Source: Sphingomonas edaphi (GTDB lineage: Bacteria > Pseudomonadota > Alphaproteobacteria > Sphingomonadales > Sphingomonadaceae). Taken from it: 64,000 nucleotides of DNA. The position numbers were made by a program, and so were the translations under genes. Below are positions 33,108 to 43,248 of this stretch, in pieces. Below the pieces are notes generated by a model. That model was not told the origin of the DNA. It saw only the letters and a list, made by a program, of their open reading frames with translations, and made no database searches. How positions within the stretch are numbered: position 1 is the first letter of the stretch; every line of letters begins with the position of its first letter. The stretch lies in assembly GCF_003583725.1 (NCBI RefSeq), contig NZ_QXTF01000001.1, positions 744,001 to 808,000 on the forward strand. Direction: 5' to 3'.

Positions 33108-35966
33108 ATGTCCGAAAAGCCCGACTACCGCAGCACCGTATTTCTGCCGAAGACCGACTTTCCGATGAAGGCCGGCTTGCCGCAGAAGGAGCCGCTCATC
33201 CTCGCTAAGTGGCAGGAAGGCGACCTGTACGCCCAAGTGCGGAAAGCCCGCAAAGACCGCGAAAAGTTCATCCTTCACGATGGCCCGCCCTATGCGAACG
33301 GTGACATCCACATCGGCCATGCGCTCAACCATATCCTGAAGGACATGGTCGTCCGCACCCAGACGCTGCTGGGAAAGGACGCGCCCTACATCCCCGGTTG
33401 GGATTGCCACGGCCTGCCTATCGAGTGGAAGGTCGAGGAGCAGTATCGCAAGAAGAAGCTCAATAAGGACGAGGTGCCGGTCAAGGAGTTCCGCGCCGAG
33501 TGCCGCGCTTACGCGCAGCATTGGGTCGACACGCAGCGCGAGCAACTGAAGCGCCTCGGCATCGGCGGGCAGTGGGACAAGCCCTACCTCACGATGAACT
33601 ATCAGGCCGAAGGCACGATCGTGTCCGAACTCTACAAGTTCGCAGAAAGCGGCCAGCTCTATCGCGGCGCCAAGCCGGTGATGTGGAGCCCAGTCGAAAA
33701 GACCGCGCTGGCCGAGGCCGAGATCGAATATGAGAATATTACCTCAACCCAGATCGACGTGGCATTCGAGATCGTCGAAAGCCCTTTTCCGGAGCTGATC
33801 GGCGCATATGCGGTGGTGTGGACAACCACGCCCTGGACGATCCCGGTCAATCAGGCGATCGCGTTCAATCCGGACATTAAATACGACGTCGTAGGCAGTA
33901 CAAGTGGCCTCGGTCCCCGCTACCTGATCGCGAGCGATCTCTGGAATGAGTTCGTGACGCGAATGCGGAACGCCGGCTTGGGTGATGGCGAATGGGTCAC
34001 GTTCAACGATTTTCCGGGCAAAATGCTCGCCGACACCGTCGCCCGCCATCCGATGCACAAACTCGGCGGCTTCTTTGCCAAGCCACGCCCCTTCCTGCCG
34101 GGTGAGTTCGTCACGACTGACAGCGGCACCGGTCTCGTCCACATGGCACCGGACCATGGCGAGGACGATTTCGAACTTTGCAAGACCCACGGCATCGGCC
34201 CGCAGTTCGCGGTCGAGGGCGACGGCAAGTATCGCGAGGACTGGCCTTGGCTAGGCGGACAAGGGTCTGTCATCAACCCCAAGTTCAACGCGCCCGACGG
34301 CCCGATCTGCAACGACCTGCGCGAAGCCGGCGGGCTGCTAGCAGCCAGCGCGGACTACCAGCACAGTTACCCGCACAGCTGGCGGTCGAAAGCCAAGGTC
34401 ATTTACCGCTGCACGCCGCAATGGTTTGTCGCGATGGATAAGCCGCTGGGCCATCATCACTTCAAGACGCCGGCGGAAAAGCGGTGGGAAGGCGAAGGCG
34501 GCGCGCTGCTCGATCCCGCACATCATGTTAGCGACGATGAAGGCGCGACGCTTCGCCAGCTAGCTTTGAAGGCCATTGCCGAAACCCGCTTCGTCCCCGA
34601 AAAGGGACGCAACCGCATCGGATCAATGGTCGAAGGTCGCCCCGACTGGGTGCTGAGCCGCCAGCGAGCCTGGGGCGTGCCCATCGCCGTCTTCGTGGAC
34701 CGCAAGACGGGCCAGTTGCTGGTCGATGCCGAGGTCAACGCCCGCATCGTCGCCGCGATCAAGGCCGAAGGCGTCGACGCTTGGGAAGACGAGCGCGCGC
34801 AGGAATACCTCGGCGCCAACTACCACGTTCATGATTATGAGCGCGTTACCGACATTCTCGACGTCTGGTTCGACAGCGGCTGCACCCATGTTTTCACGCT
34901 GGAGAGCGGTTATTGGCCCGAACAGCGCTGGCCCGCCGACCTCTACCTTGAAGGGAGTGACCAGCATCGCGGCTGGTTTCAGTCGAGCTTGCTGGAAAGC
35001 TGCGGTACGCGGGGCCGTGCGCCCTACAATGCTGTCCTGACCCACGGCTTCACCATGGACTCGAAGGGCATGAAAATGTCCAAGAGCCTGGGGAACACCG
35101 TCAACCCGCTCGACTTGATGCGCGACTATGGCGCGGACATATTGCGGCTGTGGGCGCTCAGCGTCGACTTCACCGAGGACCATCGTATCGGCAAGGAAAT
35201 CCTTGCCGGTGTCGCCGACCAGTATCGCAAGCTAAGGAACACCTTCCGCTACCTGCTCGGCGCACTGGACGGCTTCAGCGACGAAGAGCGAATTGCGATC
35301 GAATCTATGCCGGAGCTGGAGCGCTACATGCTGGCGCTGACCGCCGACCTTGACGCGCGGCTGCGCACGGCGGTCAACGACTTCGACTTCAACGATTACA
35401 CGCGCGCGCTGGCTGATTTCTGCAACAACGACCTCAGCGCCTTCTTCTTCGATATCCGGAAAGACTGCCTTTATTGCGATGCGCCGTCGGATCCGAAACG
35501 CCGTGCTTATCGCACAGTGCTGGACGCGCTGTTCCACGCTCTGGTCCGTTGGACGGCACCCGTGCTGGTCTTTACCAGCGAGGAGGTATGGGGCACACGT
35601 TATCCAAGCGCTGGAAGCGTCCACCTGCTGGAATGGCCGGAGGTCGACGCCAACTGGCGCGACGAGGCGTTGGAGATACGCTGGGCCGAGCTTCGCGAGC
35701 AGCGAGTGGCGGTAACCGAAGCTATCGAACCGCTCCGTCGCGACAAGGTCATCGGCTCCAGTCTGGAAGCGGAAATAACGGTGCCCGGCGACGCCGACAC
35801 TGATTTGCTGGCCGAATTGTTCATCGTCTCTTCGGTCACACCCGGAGAAGCGTTGTCGGTGGCCAAGACCAACAAGCACAAATGCGGCCGCTGCTGGCGG
35901 CTCCTGCCAGAGGTCGTAGAGGACGGCGATCTTTGCGCGCGTTGCGAGGATGTCGTGAATGGGTAA
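33108..35966 (+). CDS. ileS: Isoleucyl-tRNA synthetase
   Basis: Charges tRNA-Ile. The 952-aa product has the class I HIGH motif at residues 68-71 (DIHIGHALNH), the CP1 editing domain, the KMSKS loop (MKMSKSLGN), the anticodon domain and a C-terminal zinc finger of the CGRCWRLLPEV...CARCEDVV type. Full length, no missing motif. Its 3' end overlaps lspA by eight bases. Confidence 0.98.
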   Translation: MSEKPDYRSTVFLPKTDFPMKAGLPQKEPLILAKWQEGDLYAQVRKARKDREKFILHDGPPYANGDIHIGHALNHILKDMVVRTQTLLGKDAPYIPGWDCHGLPIEWKVEEQYRKKKLNKDEVPVKEFRAECRAYAQHWVDTQREQLKRLGIGGQWDKPYLTMNYQAEGTIVSELYKFAESGQLYRGAKPVMWSPVEKTALAEAEIEYENITSTQIDVAFEIVESPFPELIGAYAVVWTTTPWTIPVNQAIAFNPDIKYDVVGSTSGLGPRYLIASDLWNEFVTRMRNAGLGDGEWVTFNDFPGKMLADTVARHPMHKLGGFFAKPRPFLPGEFVTTDSGTGLVHMAPDHGEDDFELCKTHGIGPQFAVEGDGKYREDWPWLGGQGSVINPKFNAPDGPICNDLREAGGLLAASADYQHSYPHSWRSKAKVIYRCTPQWFVAMDKPLGHHHFKTPAEKRWEGEGGALLDPAHHVSDDEGATLRQLALKAIAETRFVPEKGRNRIGSMVEGRPDWVLSRQRAWGVPIAVFVDRKTGQLLVDAEVNARIVAAIKAEGVDAWEDERAQEYLGANYHVHDYERVTDILDVWFDSGCTHVFTLESGYWPEQRWPADLYLEGSDQHRGWFQSSLLESCGTRGRAPYNAVLTHGFTMDSKGMKMSKSLGNTVNPLDLMRDYGADILRLWALSVDFTEDHRIGKEILAGVADQYRKLRNTFRYLLGALDGFSDEERIAIESMPELERYMLALTADLDARLRTAVNDFDFNDYTRALADFCNNDLSAFFFDIRKDCLYCDAPSDPKRRAYRTVLDALFHALVRWTAPVLVFTSEEVWGTRYPSAGSVHLLEWPEVDANWRDEALEIRWAELREQRVAVTEAIEPLRRDKVIGSSLEAEITVPGDADTDLLAELFIVSSVTPGEALSVAKTNKHKCGRCWRLLPEVVEDGDLCARCEDVVNG

Positions 35967-36459
35967 CCGCACTACTGCCTATGTCATGGCGCTGGTCATT
36001 TTCATCGTCGACCAGCTGACCAAGTGGGTGATGATCAACCCGCTCCGCCTGATGGAGCGCGGGCAGATTGAACTGCTGGCGGTCTTTAACCTGACCTGGG
36101 TCGAAAACCGCGGCATCAGCCTTGGTTTGGCGCAGGCGCAGAACGACGGTCACCGTTGGATGCTGGTCGCAATGACCGCCGCAATCGCCATTGGCGTGGC
36201 CTGGTGGATTACACGCGAAGAGAAACGGGGCGACCAACTGGCCCTCGCCATGGTATTGGGCGGCGCGGTCGGAAATATCGTCGATCGGGTGCGGTTCGGC
36301 TATGTGGTCGACTTCCTCGACCTGCATTTTGGCTCGTTCCGCCCCTTTTATGTCTTTAATGTCGCCGACGCCGCGATTAGCATCGGCGTCGTCATCTTGC
36401 TGCTCCGCGCCTTCCTCGTCCGGGACAAGGCGCCTGAAGGAACGAACGAACATGCGTAA
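35959..36459 (+). CDS. lspA: LspA, signal peptidase II
   Basis: Aspartyl protease that removes signal peptides from prolipoproteins. The 166-aa, four-helix product has the conserved WVENRGISLGLAQ and GGAVGNIVDRVRFGYVVDF segments, and the second catalytic Asp in FNVADAAISIG. It starts inside the end of ileS and overlaps the next lipoprotein gene by eight bases, whose product it would process. Confidence 0.95.
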   Translation: MGNRTTAYVMALVIFIVDQLTKWVMINPLRLMERGQIELLAVFNLTWVENRGISLGLAQAQNDGHRWMLVAMTAAIAIGVAWWITREEKRGDQLALAMVLGGAVGNIVDRVRFGYVVDFLDLHFGSFRPFYVFNVADAAISIGVVILLLRAFLVRDKAPEGTNEHA

Positions 36460-36856
36460 GGCCCTCTTCATTCTTGCCCCAGCTATCCTGCTCGGCGGCT
36501 GCGGCGTGCTCAGCGGCAAACGGGCGACGCTCGACGAATTCGCGGTAGCTCGCAACGCACCACTCGTCATTCCCCCCGACTATTCACTGACCCCGCCGGT
36601 CGCCGGCACCGTTGGCTTGACCGCGCAGGATGCACAAACGCAGGCGATCGAGGCGCTGTTCGGCGGCCCCGCCCCGCGCAGCGCGACCGAAACGTCGATG
36701 CTCGACAGCGCCGGCCGCGACCGCGCCGCACTTGGCATCCGCTCGACCGCCGGCGCACCAGACACCCGCGTCGTCGACAAGGGCCAGGCCACGCAGGCGA
36801 TCATTGCCGCGCCGGAAGGCGACGGTCAGGACGCGTCCGCCCAGACCCCGCAATAA
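36452..36856 (+). CDS. BamF-like (DUF3035) outer-membrane lipoprotein
   Basis: A 134-aa lipoprotein with lipobox LGGC (Cys17) followed soon by RATLDEFAV, matching the RxxxDEF motif of alphaproteobacterial BamF/DUF3035, a lipoprotein associated with the BAM complex in Caulobacter and related to part of BamC. The middle has the segment PLVIPPDYSLTPP typical of the family. The remainder is Ala/Thr/Gln-rich and probably flexible. It overlaps lspA and precedes the winged-helix gene by 14 bases. Confidence 0.85.
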   Translation: MRKALFILAPAILLGGCGVLSGKRATLDEFAVARNAPLVIPPDYSLTPPVAGTVGLTAQDAQTQAIEALFGGPAPRSATETSMLDSAGRDRAALGIRSTAGAPDTRVVDKGQATQAIIAAPEGDGQDASAQTPQ

Positions 36857-36870
36857 GGACGAACCAACGC

Positions 36871-37422
36871 ATGAGTTCGGAGACGCTGTCCGCCCGCCTG
36901 GTCGAAATCGAAGCGATGCTCGACCGCTCGCGCCGCCGGTTCGAAGAAGGCAGCCGCCTAGTCGAAGAAGCGCACAAGTCGCTTGCCGAGGTGCAGCAAT
37001 TGCTGATCGGTTCGCCGGTCACGCTGTCACCGGAAGATAATGAGGAAGCGGCGTCGCGCCTGCTCGCCAGTTTGAAGGCTAGCGGAAGCGAGCTTCCCGA
37101 AACGCTTTGCGGCGGCCGCTTGGCGGTCGATCCGGTCCAGCGTCTGATCCGCATCGACGGCCATCCGATCGGCATCACCGAGATGGAATATCGCGTGCTG
37201 GAACTGCTGGCCTTCGCCCGCAACAATGTCGTTACGCGCCAGATGCTCCTGAAGCATCTCTATCGCCGCGCCGACGACCAGCCGCAGCCGAAGATCATCG
37301 ATGTTTTCATCTCGAAGCTTCGCAAGAAGCTGCGCTCCGCCAGTGGCGGCGCGGAGTTTATCGAGACGATCCCCCAGCGTGGCTGGATTCTCCGCGACAT
37401 CGAAAATGCGTCGGCCGCCTGA
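36871..37422 (+). CDS. CtrA-like winged-helix DNA-binding protein without receiver domain
   Basis: The 183-aa product has an OmpR/PhoB-type winged helix (about residues 80-178) resembling the CtrA DNA-binding domain: GITEMEYRVLELLAF, then the recognition region PQPKIIDVFISKLRKKLRS, near-identical to the CtrA PELKIIDVFICKLRKKL element, and PQRGWIL. The N-terminal 50 residues are a charged, heptad-like helix (ARLVEIEAMLDRSRRRFEEG) instead of a receiver domain, so there is no Asp to phosphorylate. It may dimerise by coiled coil and bind CtrA-type sites. The start follows AAGGAC. It is the last gene of the lspA unit. Confidence 0.85.
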   Translation: MSSETLSARLVEIEAMLDRSRRRFEEGSRLVEEAHKSLAEVQQLLIGSPVTLSPEDNEEAASRLLASLKASGSELPETLCGGRLAVDPVQRLIRIDGHPIGITEMEYRVLELLAFARNNVVTRQMLLKHLYRRADDQPQPKIIDVFISKLRKKLRSASGGAEFIETIPQRGWILRDIENASAA

Positions 37423-37475
37423 GCACCCCAAGCTGATTCACCGAAGATTTACCGTCTCGTGGCAAACGAGGCATC

Positions 37476-37856
37476 ATGATTCATTTCCTGCCCGAATCGT
37501 TCGACGAATCGACTGAGGTCACTGCTTCAACGACGGCGGGACCCTATGCCGAGGCTGTTGCCCGCCTCGCATCGATTCGCCAGGCGCTGGCGTGTGTCGA
37601 GCAATATGCAGGCGAGGTACCGTCTGACAGCATGGTGGAAGCGAAGCTGGCCGCTGCCTGGCCGGTTGCCTTCCCCGCCCGCCAGCGCTGCTACGACGCC
37701 CGTTCCGCGCGGACCGCAGCGGCGGCGGCGGCGGGCCTAGAAGCCATCACGGGCTGCACCGACGAGGGTAAGGCTCCACACCCTGCGGCGATTGCGCGCC
37801 TGAAGCAGGAACTCAGCGCGGGCGTTGACTCGATCGACCAGCTGTTCAGCCTGTAG
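37476..37856 (+). CDS. Small Ala-rich helical protein, unknown
   Basis: A 126-aa product starting MIHFLPESFDESTEVTAS, mostly predicted helical, Ala-rich in the centre (RTAAAAAAGLEAI) with a C-terminal helix ending SIDQLFSL. No signal peptide, no known family. It is convergent with sseA and overlaps its 3' end by 11 bases. Confidence 0.6.
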   Translation: MIHFLPESFDESTEVTASTTAGPYAEAVARLASIRQALACVEQYAGEVPSDSMVEAKLAAAWPVAFPARQRCYDARSARTAAAAAAGLEAITGCTDEGKAPHPAAIARLKQELSAGVDSIDQLFSL

Positions 37857-38685
37857 AACAGCCACATTCCTTTGGCGTCGCCGGATCGGCGCCCCATTCG
37901 CTCCAGCTCCCGTCGTAAAGCTTTGCGCCTCGCCCTCCCAAGCGGCGCGCGGCGAAGATCAGACTGTTTGCTGTAACCCCCGATCCGCAGCTCGCCACGA
38001 AGGGCTTTTCGGGGTCGATCCCGGCTGCTTCAAAGGCGCGGCGAAGCTCCGCTTCGGATTTGAACGTCCCGTCGTCGCGATAAAGTTCGGTCAGTGGCAG
38101 GTTCATCGAACCCGGAATATGGCCTGCGCCGACTTTGGGGCGGGGATCGGGGTCGATCCCTTCGAAGCGTCTCTGAGCGCGCGCATCGACCACAGGCAGC
38201 CCCGTGCCCGCCAATAGCGCCGCTTTGTCGACTACCTCCCCGACGCGCTCCCGAGCATCGAAACGCCCCTGGCGCGCCCGGGCGCTTCCGCTTTCGACGG
38301 AACGCCCTTCCGAACGCCACTTCTGGAATCCGCCGTCAAGGATCGCGACTCGCTCCGCCCCAAAATGGTGGAACATGAACCAACCGCGCGCGGCCGTCCT
38401 CAATGGACTGTTGTCGTAAACGATAATGCGGTCGTTCCGGCTGACCCCGAGTTCATCCATCGCCCGACCGAATTCCGCCGCCGACGGCAACATGTGAGGC
38501 GCGCTATGTCTTCTGTCCGCGACCTTGGAAATATCGAGGAATCGCGCTCCGGGGATATGCGCCACTTCGAACTCGGCGACCGGATCGCGGTTGTCGGTGG
38601 GCAGGAAAGCGCTGCTGTCGATCACGGCGACATCGGACTCGCCGAGGTTGCGCGCCAGCCAGTCAGTGGAAACCAAGTCGTCCAT
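37846..38685 (-). CDS. sseA: SseA-type 3-mercaptopyruvate/thiosulfate sulfurtransferase
   Basis: A 279-aa two-domain rhodanese transferring sulfane sulphur. The C-terminal active-site loop is CGSGVTAN with the catalytic Cys at about residue 233; CGSGVTA is the loop typical of mercaptopyruvate-preferring enzymes. The inactive N-terminal domain has SSAFLPTDNRDP and HIPGARFLDI. The ATG at 38685 (MDDLVSTDWL) has GGAG at good spacing; an ATG two codons earlier is possible. It ends CGCSTG, with two extra cysteines at the C-terminus. Divergent from queF. Confidence 0.9.
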   Translation of the reverse strand: MDDLVSTDWLARNLGESDVAVIDSSAFLPTDNRDPVAEFEVAHIPGARFLDISKVADRRHSAPHMLPSAAEFGRAMDELGVSRNDRIIVYDNSPLRTAARGWFMFHHFGAERVAILDGGFQKWRSEGRSVESGSARARQGRFDARERVGEVVDKAALLAGTGLPVVDARAQRRFEGIDPDPRPKVGAGHIPGSMNLPLTELYRDDGTFKSEAELRRAFEAAGIDPEKPFVASCGSGVTANSLIFAARRLGGRGAKLYDGSWSEWGADPATPKECGCSTG

Positions 38686-38748
38686 GCTCATGCTCCCTCG
38701 AAGTGTAGGATAGCGATTGCCTTCAGCCGCTGCTAGGAGCGCTGCCCC

Positions 38749-39201
38749 ATGAACTTGACCCCAAAACATCTTGGCCAGACGAGCGCACTACCCACGTCGC
38801 CGGATAAAGCCGAACTCGACTATGTGCCCAACCCGCGCGGTGGTGAACTCTACCTCGTGCGCTTCGCAGCAACGGAATTTACCTCTCTCTGTCCCGTGAC
38901 CGGCCAACCGGACTTCGCGCACCTTGTTATCGATTATGCGCCCGGCGATACCATCGTCGAATCGAAGAGCCTTAAGCTATTTCTCGGCGCCTTCCGCAAT
39001 CACGCCGCCTTCCACGAAGACTGCACCGTGGGGATCGGCAAGCGGCTATTCGACGAGATGAAGCCAACGTGGCTGCGCATCGGGGGCTATTGGTACCCGC
39101 GCGGCGGCATCCCGATCGATGTCTTCTGGCAGTCGGGGGAGCCGCCCAAAGGGCTTTGGCTTCCCGACCAGGGCGTCGCTCCTTACCGAGGCCGCGGTTA
39201 A
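38749..39201 (+). CDS. queF: QueF, NADPH-dependent preQ0 reductase
   Basis: Reduces 7-cyano-7-deazaguanine (preQ0) to preQ1 in queuosine tRNA modification. The 150-aa product is the short unimodular type, with the catalytic Cys48 in [10 protein letters not shown], Asp55, and the [15 protein letters not shown] motif (71-85) that binds substrate and NADPH. The stop codon shares TTAA with that of the convergent OPT transporter. Confidence 0.95.
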   Translation: MNLTPKHLGQTSALPTSPDKAELDYVPNPRGGELYLVRFAATEFTSLCPVTGQPDFAHLVIDYAPGDTIVESKSLKLFLGAFRNHAAFHEDCTVGIGKRLFDEMKPTWLRIGGYWYPRGGIPIDVFWQSGEPPKGLWLPDQGVAPYRGRG

Positions 39202-41168
39202 GCCGTCAGCGGCGCCGCTGCTTCCTTGCGGGTCTTGGAATAGTAGAGCCACGCCAAAGCACCTGCGAACACCATCAAGCCCAGCGGAACTGCCCAAGCG
39301 GCCTCTTCAATGAGCGCCAGCGGCGTGTCGTTATCAGTTGCCCCCACGATCGCCGCAAACGCGACGCCGAACAGACTTTCACCAACAATGAGGCCCGTCG
39401 CCATCAGTACTCCCAGCCGCTCCGCGAAGGCGGGCTCGGCCGTACGCTCGGCCCACTTGTTGTAGAGATAGCCGAGCAGCGCACCAACCGGGATAAGCAG
39501 CGTCAGCGACATCGGCAGGTAGATTCCCATGCCGACCGCGAGCGGCGGAAGTGCACCCTTCTTTGTCGCACGCATGATTTCGTCGACCGCGATGACCATC
39601 ACGCCGATGGCCGCGCCCAGCCCAATCAAGTTCCAGTCGAGGTTCCCGCCCAGTACGCCCTGCGCGATGGCGGAAATCAGCGCGGCCTGCGGCGCTGCAA
39701 GCGCGTTCGGACCCGCGCCCGGTGCGCCTTGGAAACCGAAGGCATCGTTCAGGATTGTCAGGATCGGAGGAATGACGATTGATCCGAACAGTACGCCAAG
39801 GATCAGCGCGACCTGCTGGCGCCAAGGCGTAGCGCCGACCAGCTGGCCGGTCTTCAGGTCCTGGAGGTTGTCGTTGGCGATCGTCGCGACACCGAAGATG
39901 ATGGCTGTCACGAACAACGCGAAAGCAACTAGGCTCTTTGATGCTTCAGGGTCGAGGTCACGGCCGAAGATTGCAACCAGCACCAGCGAGATGCCCAGCA
40001 CGGTAAGGATACCGACGCCGGACACGGGGCTGTTCGACGCACCGATGAGGCCGGCCATATAGCCGGTGATCGCGGCGATGATCGCGCCTGCGACGAAGAT
40101 GTAGAATAAGCTCCACCCGATCGTGGCGACCGGCGCACCGGCGATAACGCCGCTGCCGGCAAAAGCAGAAAGCAGCAAGCCAATTGGCAGGAGCGACACA
40201 ACGATCGTTCCGAACACGATCGTGATCGGCAAGTCCCGCTCGGTCAACGCGAGGCTTTCCCCCTGCCCTGATCGACGGGTGCGGTTTGCTGCAATAGCAG
40301 ACGTGACGCCCTTGACGATAGGGCCGATGATTTTCAGCAGTGTCCACACTGCCGCGACTCCCATTGTCCCTGCGCCGATGAAGCGCACCTTCTCCCGGAA
40401 CGCCGTGCTGACAAGTTCCGACAAGTCCGAAGCGGGCGTCACGCCCGCCAGGCCGACCTGCCATGGCACCAGGATGAAGAAGCTGATGATCAGGCCGGTC
40501 AGCATAGCAATGCCGACTGCCATGCCGACCAAGTGGCCGACGCCGATCAGGGCCATCGACAGGCTGGTCGACACTGTCGTCGCGCCCGCACCGATCTTGA
40601 TGGTCCGCGCCGCCTCCGTCGCAAGCAGCTTTGTCTGCGCGAGGATCGCGTAGCCCGCCGAAATAAGCGCGCTCCACACGATCATCTTCAGGCCGCGACG
40701 ATTTTCCTCCGCACCGCCAACGCCGGCGCCAACCTTCAGCACTTCGGCTGCGGCGACACCTTCGGGATAAGGAAGGTCTGAACCCGTTACCAACGCCCGC
40801 CGCAGCGGCACCGAATACATGACGCCCAGCACACCGCCGAGCGCGATGATCGCCACCGACAGCCAGAACGGAAAGCCGGTCCACCAGCCGACCATGATCA
40901 GGCCAGGCAGGACGAAGATGATCGCCGACAGCGTACCGGCCGCTGATGCGATCGTCTGGACGATGTTATTTTCCTGAATTGTCGCGTCGCGGAAGAATTT
41001 AAGGATGGCCATTGAAATGACCGCTGCGGGAATTGAGGTAGCGAAGGTGATGCCGAGCTTCAGCCCCAGGTAAACATTGGCCGCGGTAAACAGCAGGGTG
41101 ATTAGGCCGCCGAGGATCACGCCCCGGATCGTCAGTTCCCTTAGCCCTACAACCGGTGCCGTCGCCAT
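39198..41168 (-). CDS. OPT family oligopeptide transporter
   Basis: A 656-aa inner-membrane protein with about 14-16 helices, starting [20 protein letters not shown], with [39 protein letters not shown] and [20 protein letters not shown], all typical of the bacterial OPT family, which takes up small peptides or metal chelates. The ATG at 41168 follows GGGAGCG. It lies 69 bases downstream of the amidohydrolase gene in the same direction, suggesting a peptide-uptake-and-cleavage unit. Confidence 0.9.
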   Translation of the reverse strand: MATAPVVGLRELTIRGVILGGLITLLFTAANVYLGLKLGITFATSIPAAVISMAILKFFRDATIQENNIVQTIASAAGTLSAIIFVLPGLIMVGWWTGFPFWLSVAIIALGGVLGVMYSVPLRRALVTGSDLPYPEGVAAAEVLKVGAGVGGAEENRRGLKMIVWSALISAGYAILAQTKLLATEAARTIKIGAGATTVSTSLSMALIGVGHLVGMAVGIAMLTGLIISFFILVPWQVGLAGVTPASDLSELVSTAFREKVRFIGAGTMGVAAVWTLLKIIGPIVKGVTSAIAANRTRRSGQGESLALTERDLPITIVFGTIVVSLLPIGLLLSAFAGSGVIAGAPVATIGWSLFYIFVAGAIIAAITGYMAGLIGASNSPVSGVGILTVLGISLVLVAIFGRDLDPEASKSLVAFALFVTAIIFGVATIANDNLQDLKTGQLVGATPWRQQVALILGVLFGSIVIPPILTILNDAFGFQGAPGAGPNALAAPQAALISAIAQGVLGGNLDWNLIGLGAAIGVMVIAVDEIMRATKKGALPPLAVGMGIYLPMSLTLLIPVGALLGYLYNKWAERTAEPAFAERLGVLMATGLIVGESLFGVAFAAIVGATDNDTPLALIEEAAWAVPLGLMVFAGALAWLYYSKTRKEAAAPLTA

Positions 41169-41236
41169 CGTCAATCGCTCCCCCATGTCAGGGCGCGGAC
41201 ACAATCACAGTTGCCGCTGCGGCGATAGAGGCAAAA

Positions 41237-42430
41237 TCAATCCCAGCCGGTCGCCAGGAATCGCGTTGCAAAAGCGCAGTGCAGCGCAACACCCAGCGGC
41301 AGCACGTCCTCGTCGACGATCATGCCCGGATTATGGAGAGGGGGCTGCGAGGCGGCATCGCTACCCGCCGGTGCAACGCCCAAGAACGCCATCGCTCCGG
41401 GCACCTTGGCCAGAACATAGCTGAAATCTTCCCCACCCATGCTCGGGGCGGGAAATTCAGTGAAGGCATCGCCGGCAATCTCGCGCAGCATTGATACCGC
41501 GCGCGGATCGTTCATAGTCGGCGGATAGCCCGGCTCGATTGACGTTTCGGCCTCGCAGTCATGCGCCGCCGCGACATGCGTGCATATCCGCTCGAAGGCC
41601 TCCTGGCCGCGCGCCCTGGCGGCGGGCGAAAGCGTGCGAAGCGTTCCCAGCATATCGACCGCATCGGGAAGGACGTTGTGCGTCGTCCCCGCTTCCACTT
41701 TGGTGATCGACAGCACGATCGGGTCGGTGACCGGGGTCCTGCGCGCAACCTCCGACTGCAACGCGAGAACAACTTCCGCCGCGACAGGAATAGGGTCCCG
41801 TGCATCGTGGGGCATCGCTGCATGACCGCCCTTGCCGATAATCCGGGCGCGCAGCGTGTCGGTGGAGGCTAACATCGCTCCGGCGCGGCACGCGACCGTG
41901 CCGTGCGGCAGCACCGGCCAGACGTGCAGTGCAAACGCGGCGTCGGGCAAGACATCGCCCAACAATCCCTCCTCCATCATGATCCGCGCACCGTGGTGTC
42001 CCTCCTCGCCCGGCTGGAACATGAACAGGATCCGACCGGCGATTTCATCCCTACGGGTGGAAAGAATGCGCGCCGCGGCCGCGAGCATCGCGGAATGGCT
42101 GTCATGGCCGCAGGCATGCATCCTGCCAGGCGCTCTGCTGGCGAAATCGAGGCCGGTTGCTTCCTTGATCGGCAAGGCGTCCATGTCGCCGCGCAGCAGG
42201 ACGGTCCGGCCAGCCGACCTGCCCTCCAGCTTCGCCACGAAGCCGCTCGCTCGCTCGCTCATGTGAATGGAAAGCGGCAGGCCTTCGAGTGATGCAATTA
42301 GCCGATCGCGAGTGCGAGGGCAGTCCAGCCCCAGCTCGGGATCGGCGTGTATCGCTCGCCGGAGCGCGATCAATTCGTCCCGGCCCGCCTCCGCAGCGGC
42401 ATTCCATCGGGCGAGGGCGGTCGCGTCCAT
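41237..42430 (-). CDS. M20-type amidohydrolase (hippurate hydrolase-like)
   Basis: A 397-aa metal-dependent amidase of the M20D group. Metal and catalytic motifs are present: GDMDALP at 81-87 and MHACGHDSH around Cys107/His109, with the segment EEGHHGARIMMEEG. Members cleave N-acyl amino acids or short amides. The first residues before HADPELGLDC are typical of the group. It precedes the OPT transporter and may act on what that transporter imports. Confidence 0.9.
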   Translation of the reverse strand: MDATALARWNAAAEAGRDELIALRRAIHADPELGLDCPRTRDRLIASLEGLPLSIHMSERASGFVAKLEGRSAGRTVLLRGDMDALPIKEATGLDFASRAPGRMHACGHDSHSAMLAAAARILSTRRDEIAGRILFMFQPGEEGHHGARIMMEEGLLGDVLPDAAFALHVWPVLPHGTVACRAGAMLASTDTLRARIIGKGGHAAMPHDARDPIPVAAEVVLALQSEVARRTPVTDPIVLSITKVEAGTTHNVLPDAVDMLGTLRTLSPAARARGQEAFERICTHVAAAHDCEAETSIEPGYPPTMNDPRAVSMLREIAGDAFTEFPAPSMGGEDFSYVLAKVPGAMAFLGVAPAGSDAASQPPLHNPGMIVDEDVLPLGVALHCAFATRFLATGWD

Positions 42431-42470
42431 CCAGCGAGCCTAGCGCCGCACGACGGGCGGCTCAATCACC

Positions 42471-42785
42471 TCAGTGGGAAGTGATATCCTTGTAGCGGTC
42501 GACGCTCGTCATTCGATAATCGTCGACATCACGTTCAGCATTAGCCGTTGCATTCGCCCGCTTCGTGCCCATCGCCACGTCATAGCTGATGAGCGCAGCG
42601 CTCAACGCCGCCGCTTCAGACGGACAAGCAGCCTTCACCGCCGTTTCATACGCCGCGGCGTCGACCTTGGCTTTCATCTGGCTTGACTCGAATGCTTTTA
42701 GGCAGCTTGCAAAGGCCTTCCGCGGAGCATCGATGCTTCCGGGATTGGGCGCGGCAAGCGCGGCCGCCATAATCAGCGTGAACAT
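42471..42785 (-). CDS. Small exported protein with two cysteines, unknown
   Basis: A 104-aa product with a very short hydrophobic start (MFTLIMAAALAAPNPGS) that may be a signal peptide, two cysteines (ASCLKAF, KAACPSE) and a charged C-terminus (DYRMTSVDRYKDITSH). The ATG at 42785 has GAGGGG upstream; a longer in-frame start begins with Ser/Pro/Glu residues and lacks a good site. No family recognised. Confidence 0.6.
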   Translation of the reverse strand: MFTLIMAAALAAPNPGSIDAPRKAFASCLKAFESSQMKAKVDAAAYETAVKAACPSEAAALSAALISYDVAMGTKRANATANAERDVDDYRMTSVDRYKDITSH

Positions 42786-42849
42786 ACCCGTACCCCTCAA
42801 CGGACATTCAACGAGGGGAGAATGACTCATCTGGAAGGAAAATCAATCG

Positions 42850-43248
42850 TCAGTCGATTTTGACTCCGGGCGGCACGGGGGAACTGTGCCGCCGGACGAC
42901 CTGCCAATTGTCGCCGTCCTTCACCCAGACGTCGGTCAGCAGGACACGCTCATCGATCAATTGGCCTAGGTATCGAACCTGCCATTGCGCATCGACCGAA
43001 GCGACAAGGGTACTTTCCAGCGCGACACAATCGGTCACTCGTACTTCCAAGGTGGCGATATCCATGCGCTTCAACGCCTCGATCCACTGATCGAGGCTGA
43101 CCGCGACGGACCCCGTCGACCGGATCCCAACCAGCTTGAACAGCGGATGGATGATGCGCCGTAGCGTCGCCTCGTCCTTGGCGACCAGTGCGTCGCGCCA
43201 TTGACGCTCCAAGTCGCGGACGTCGGGGCAGGGCGAGTCAGCGGCCAC
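42850..43248 (-). CDS. NTF2-like (SnoaL-type) protein
   Basis: A 132-aa product with the cone-shaped NTF2-like pattern: an N-terminal helix (LERQWRDALVAKDEATLRRI) followed by curved beta-strands (VRVTDCVALESTLVASVDAQW, LTDVWVKDGDNWQVVRRH). Such proteins are diverse; no active-site set points to one reaction. The GTG start at 43248 overlaps the end of the HerA-like gene by 11 bases, so it is probably translated with it. Confidence 0.75.
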   Translation of the reverse strand: MAADSPCPDVRDLERQWRDALVAKDEATLRRIIHPLFKLVGIRSTGSVAVSLDQWIEALKRMDIATLEVRVTDCVALESTLVASVDAQWQVRYLGQLIDERVLLTDVWVKDGDNWQVVRRHSSPVPPGVKID

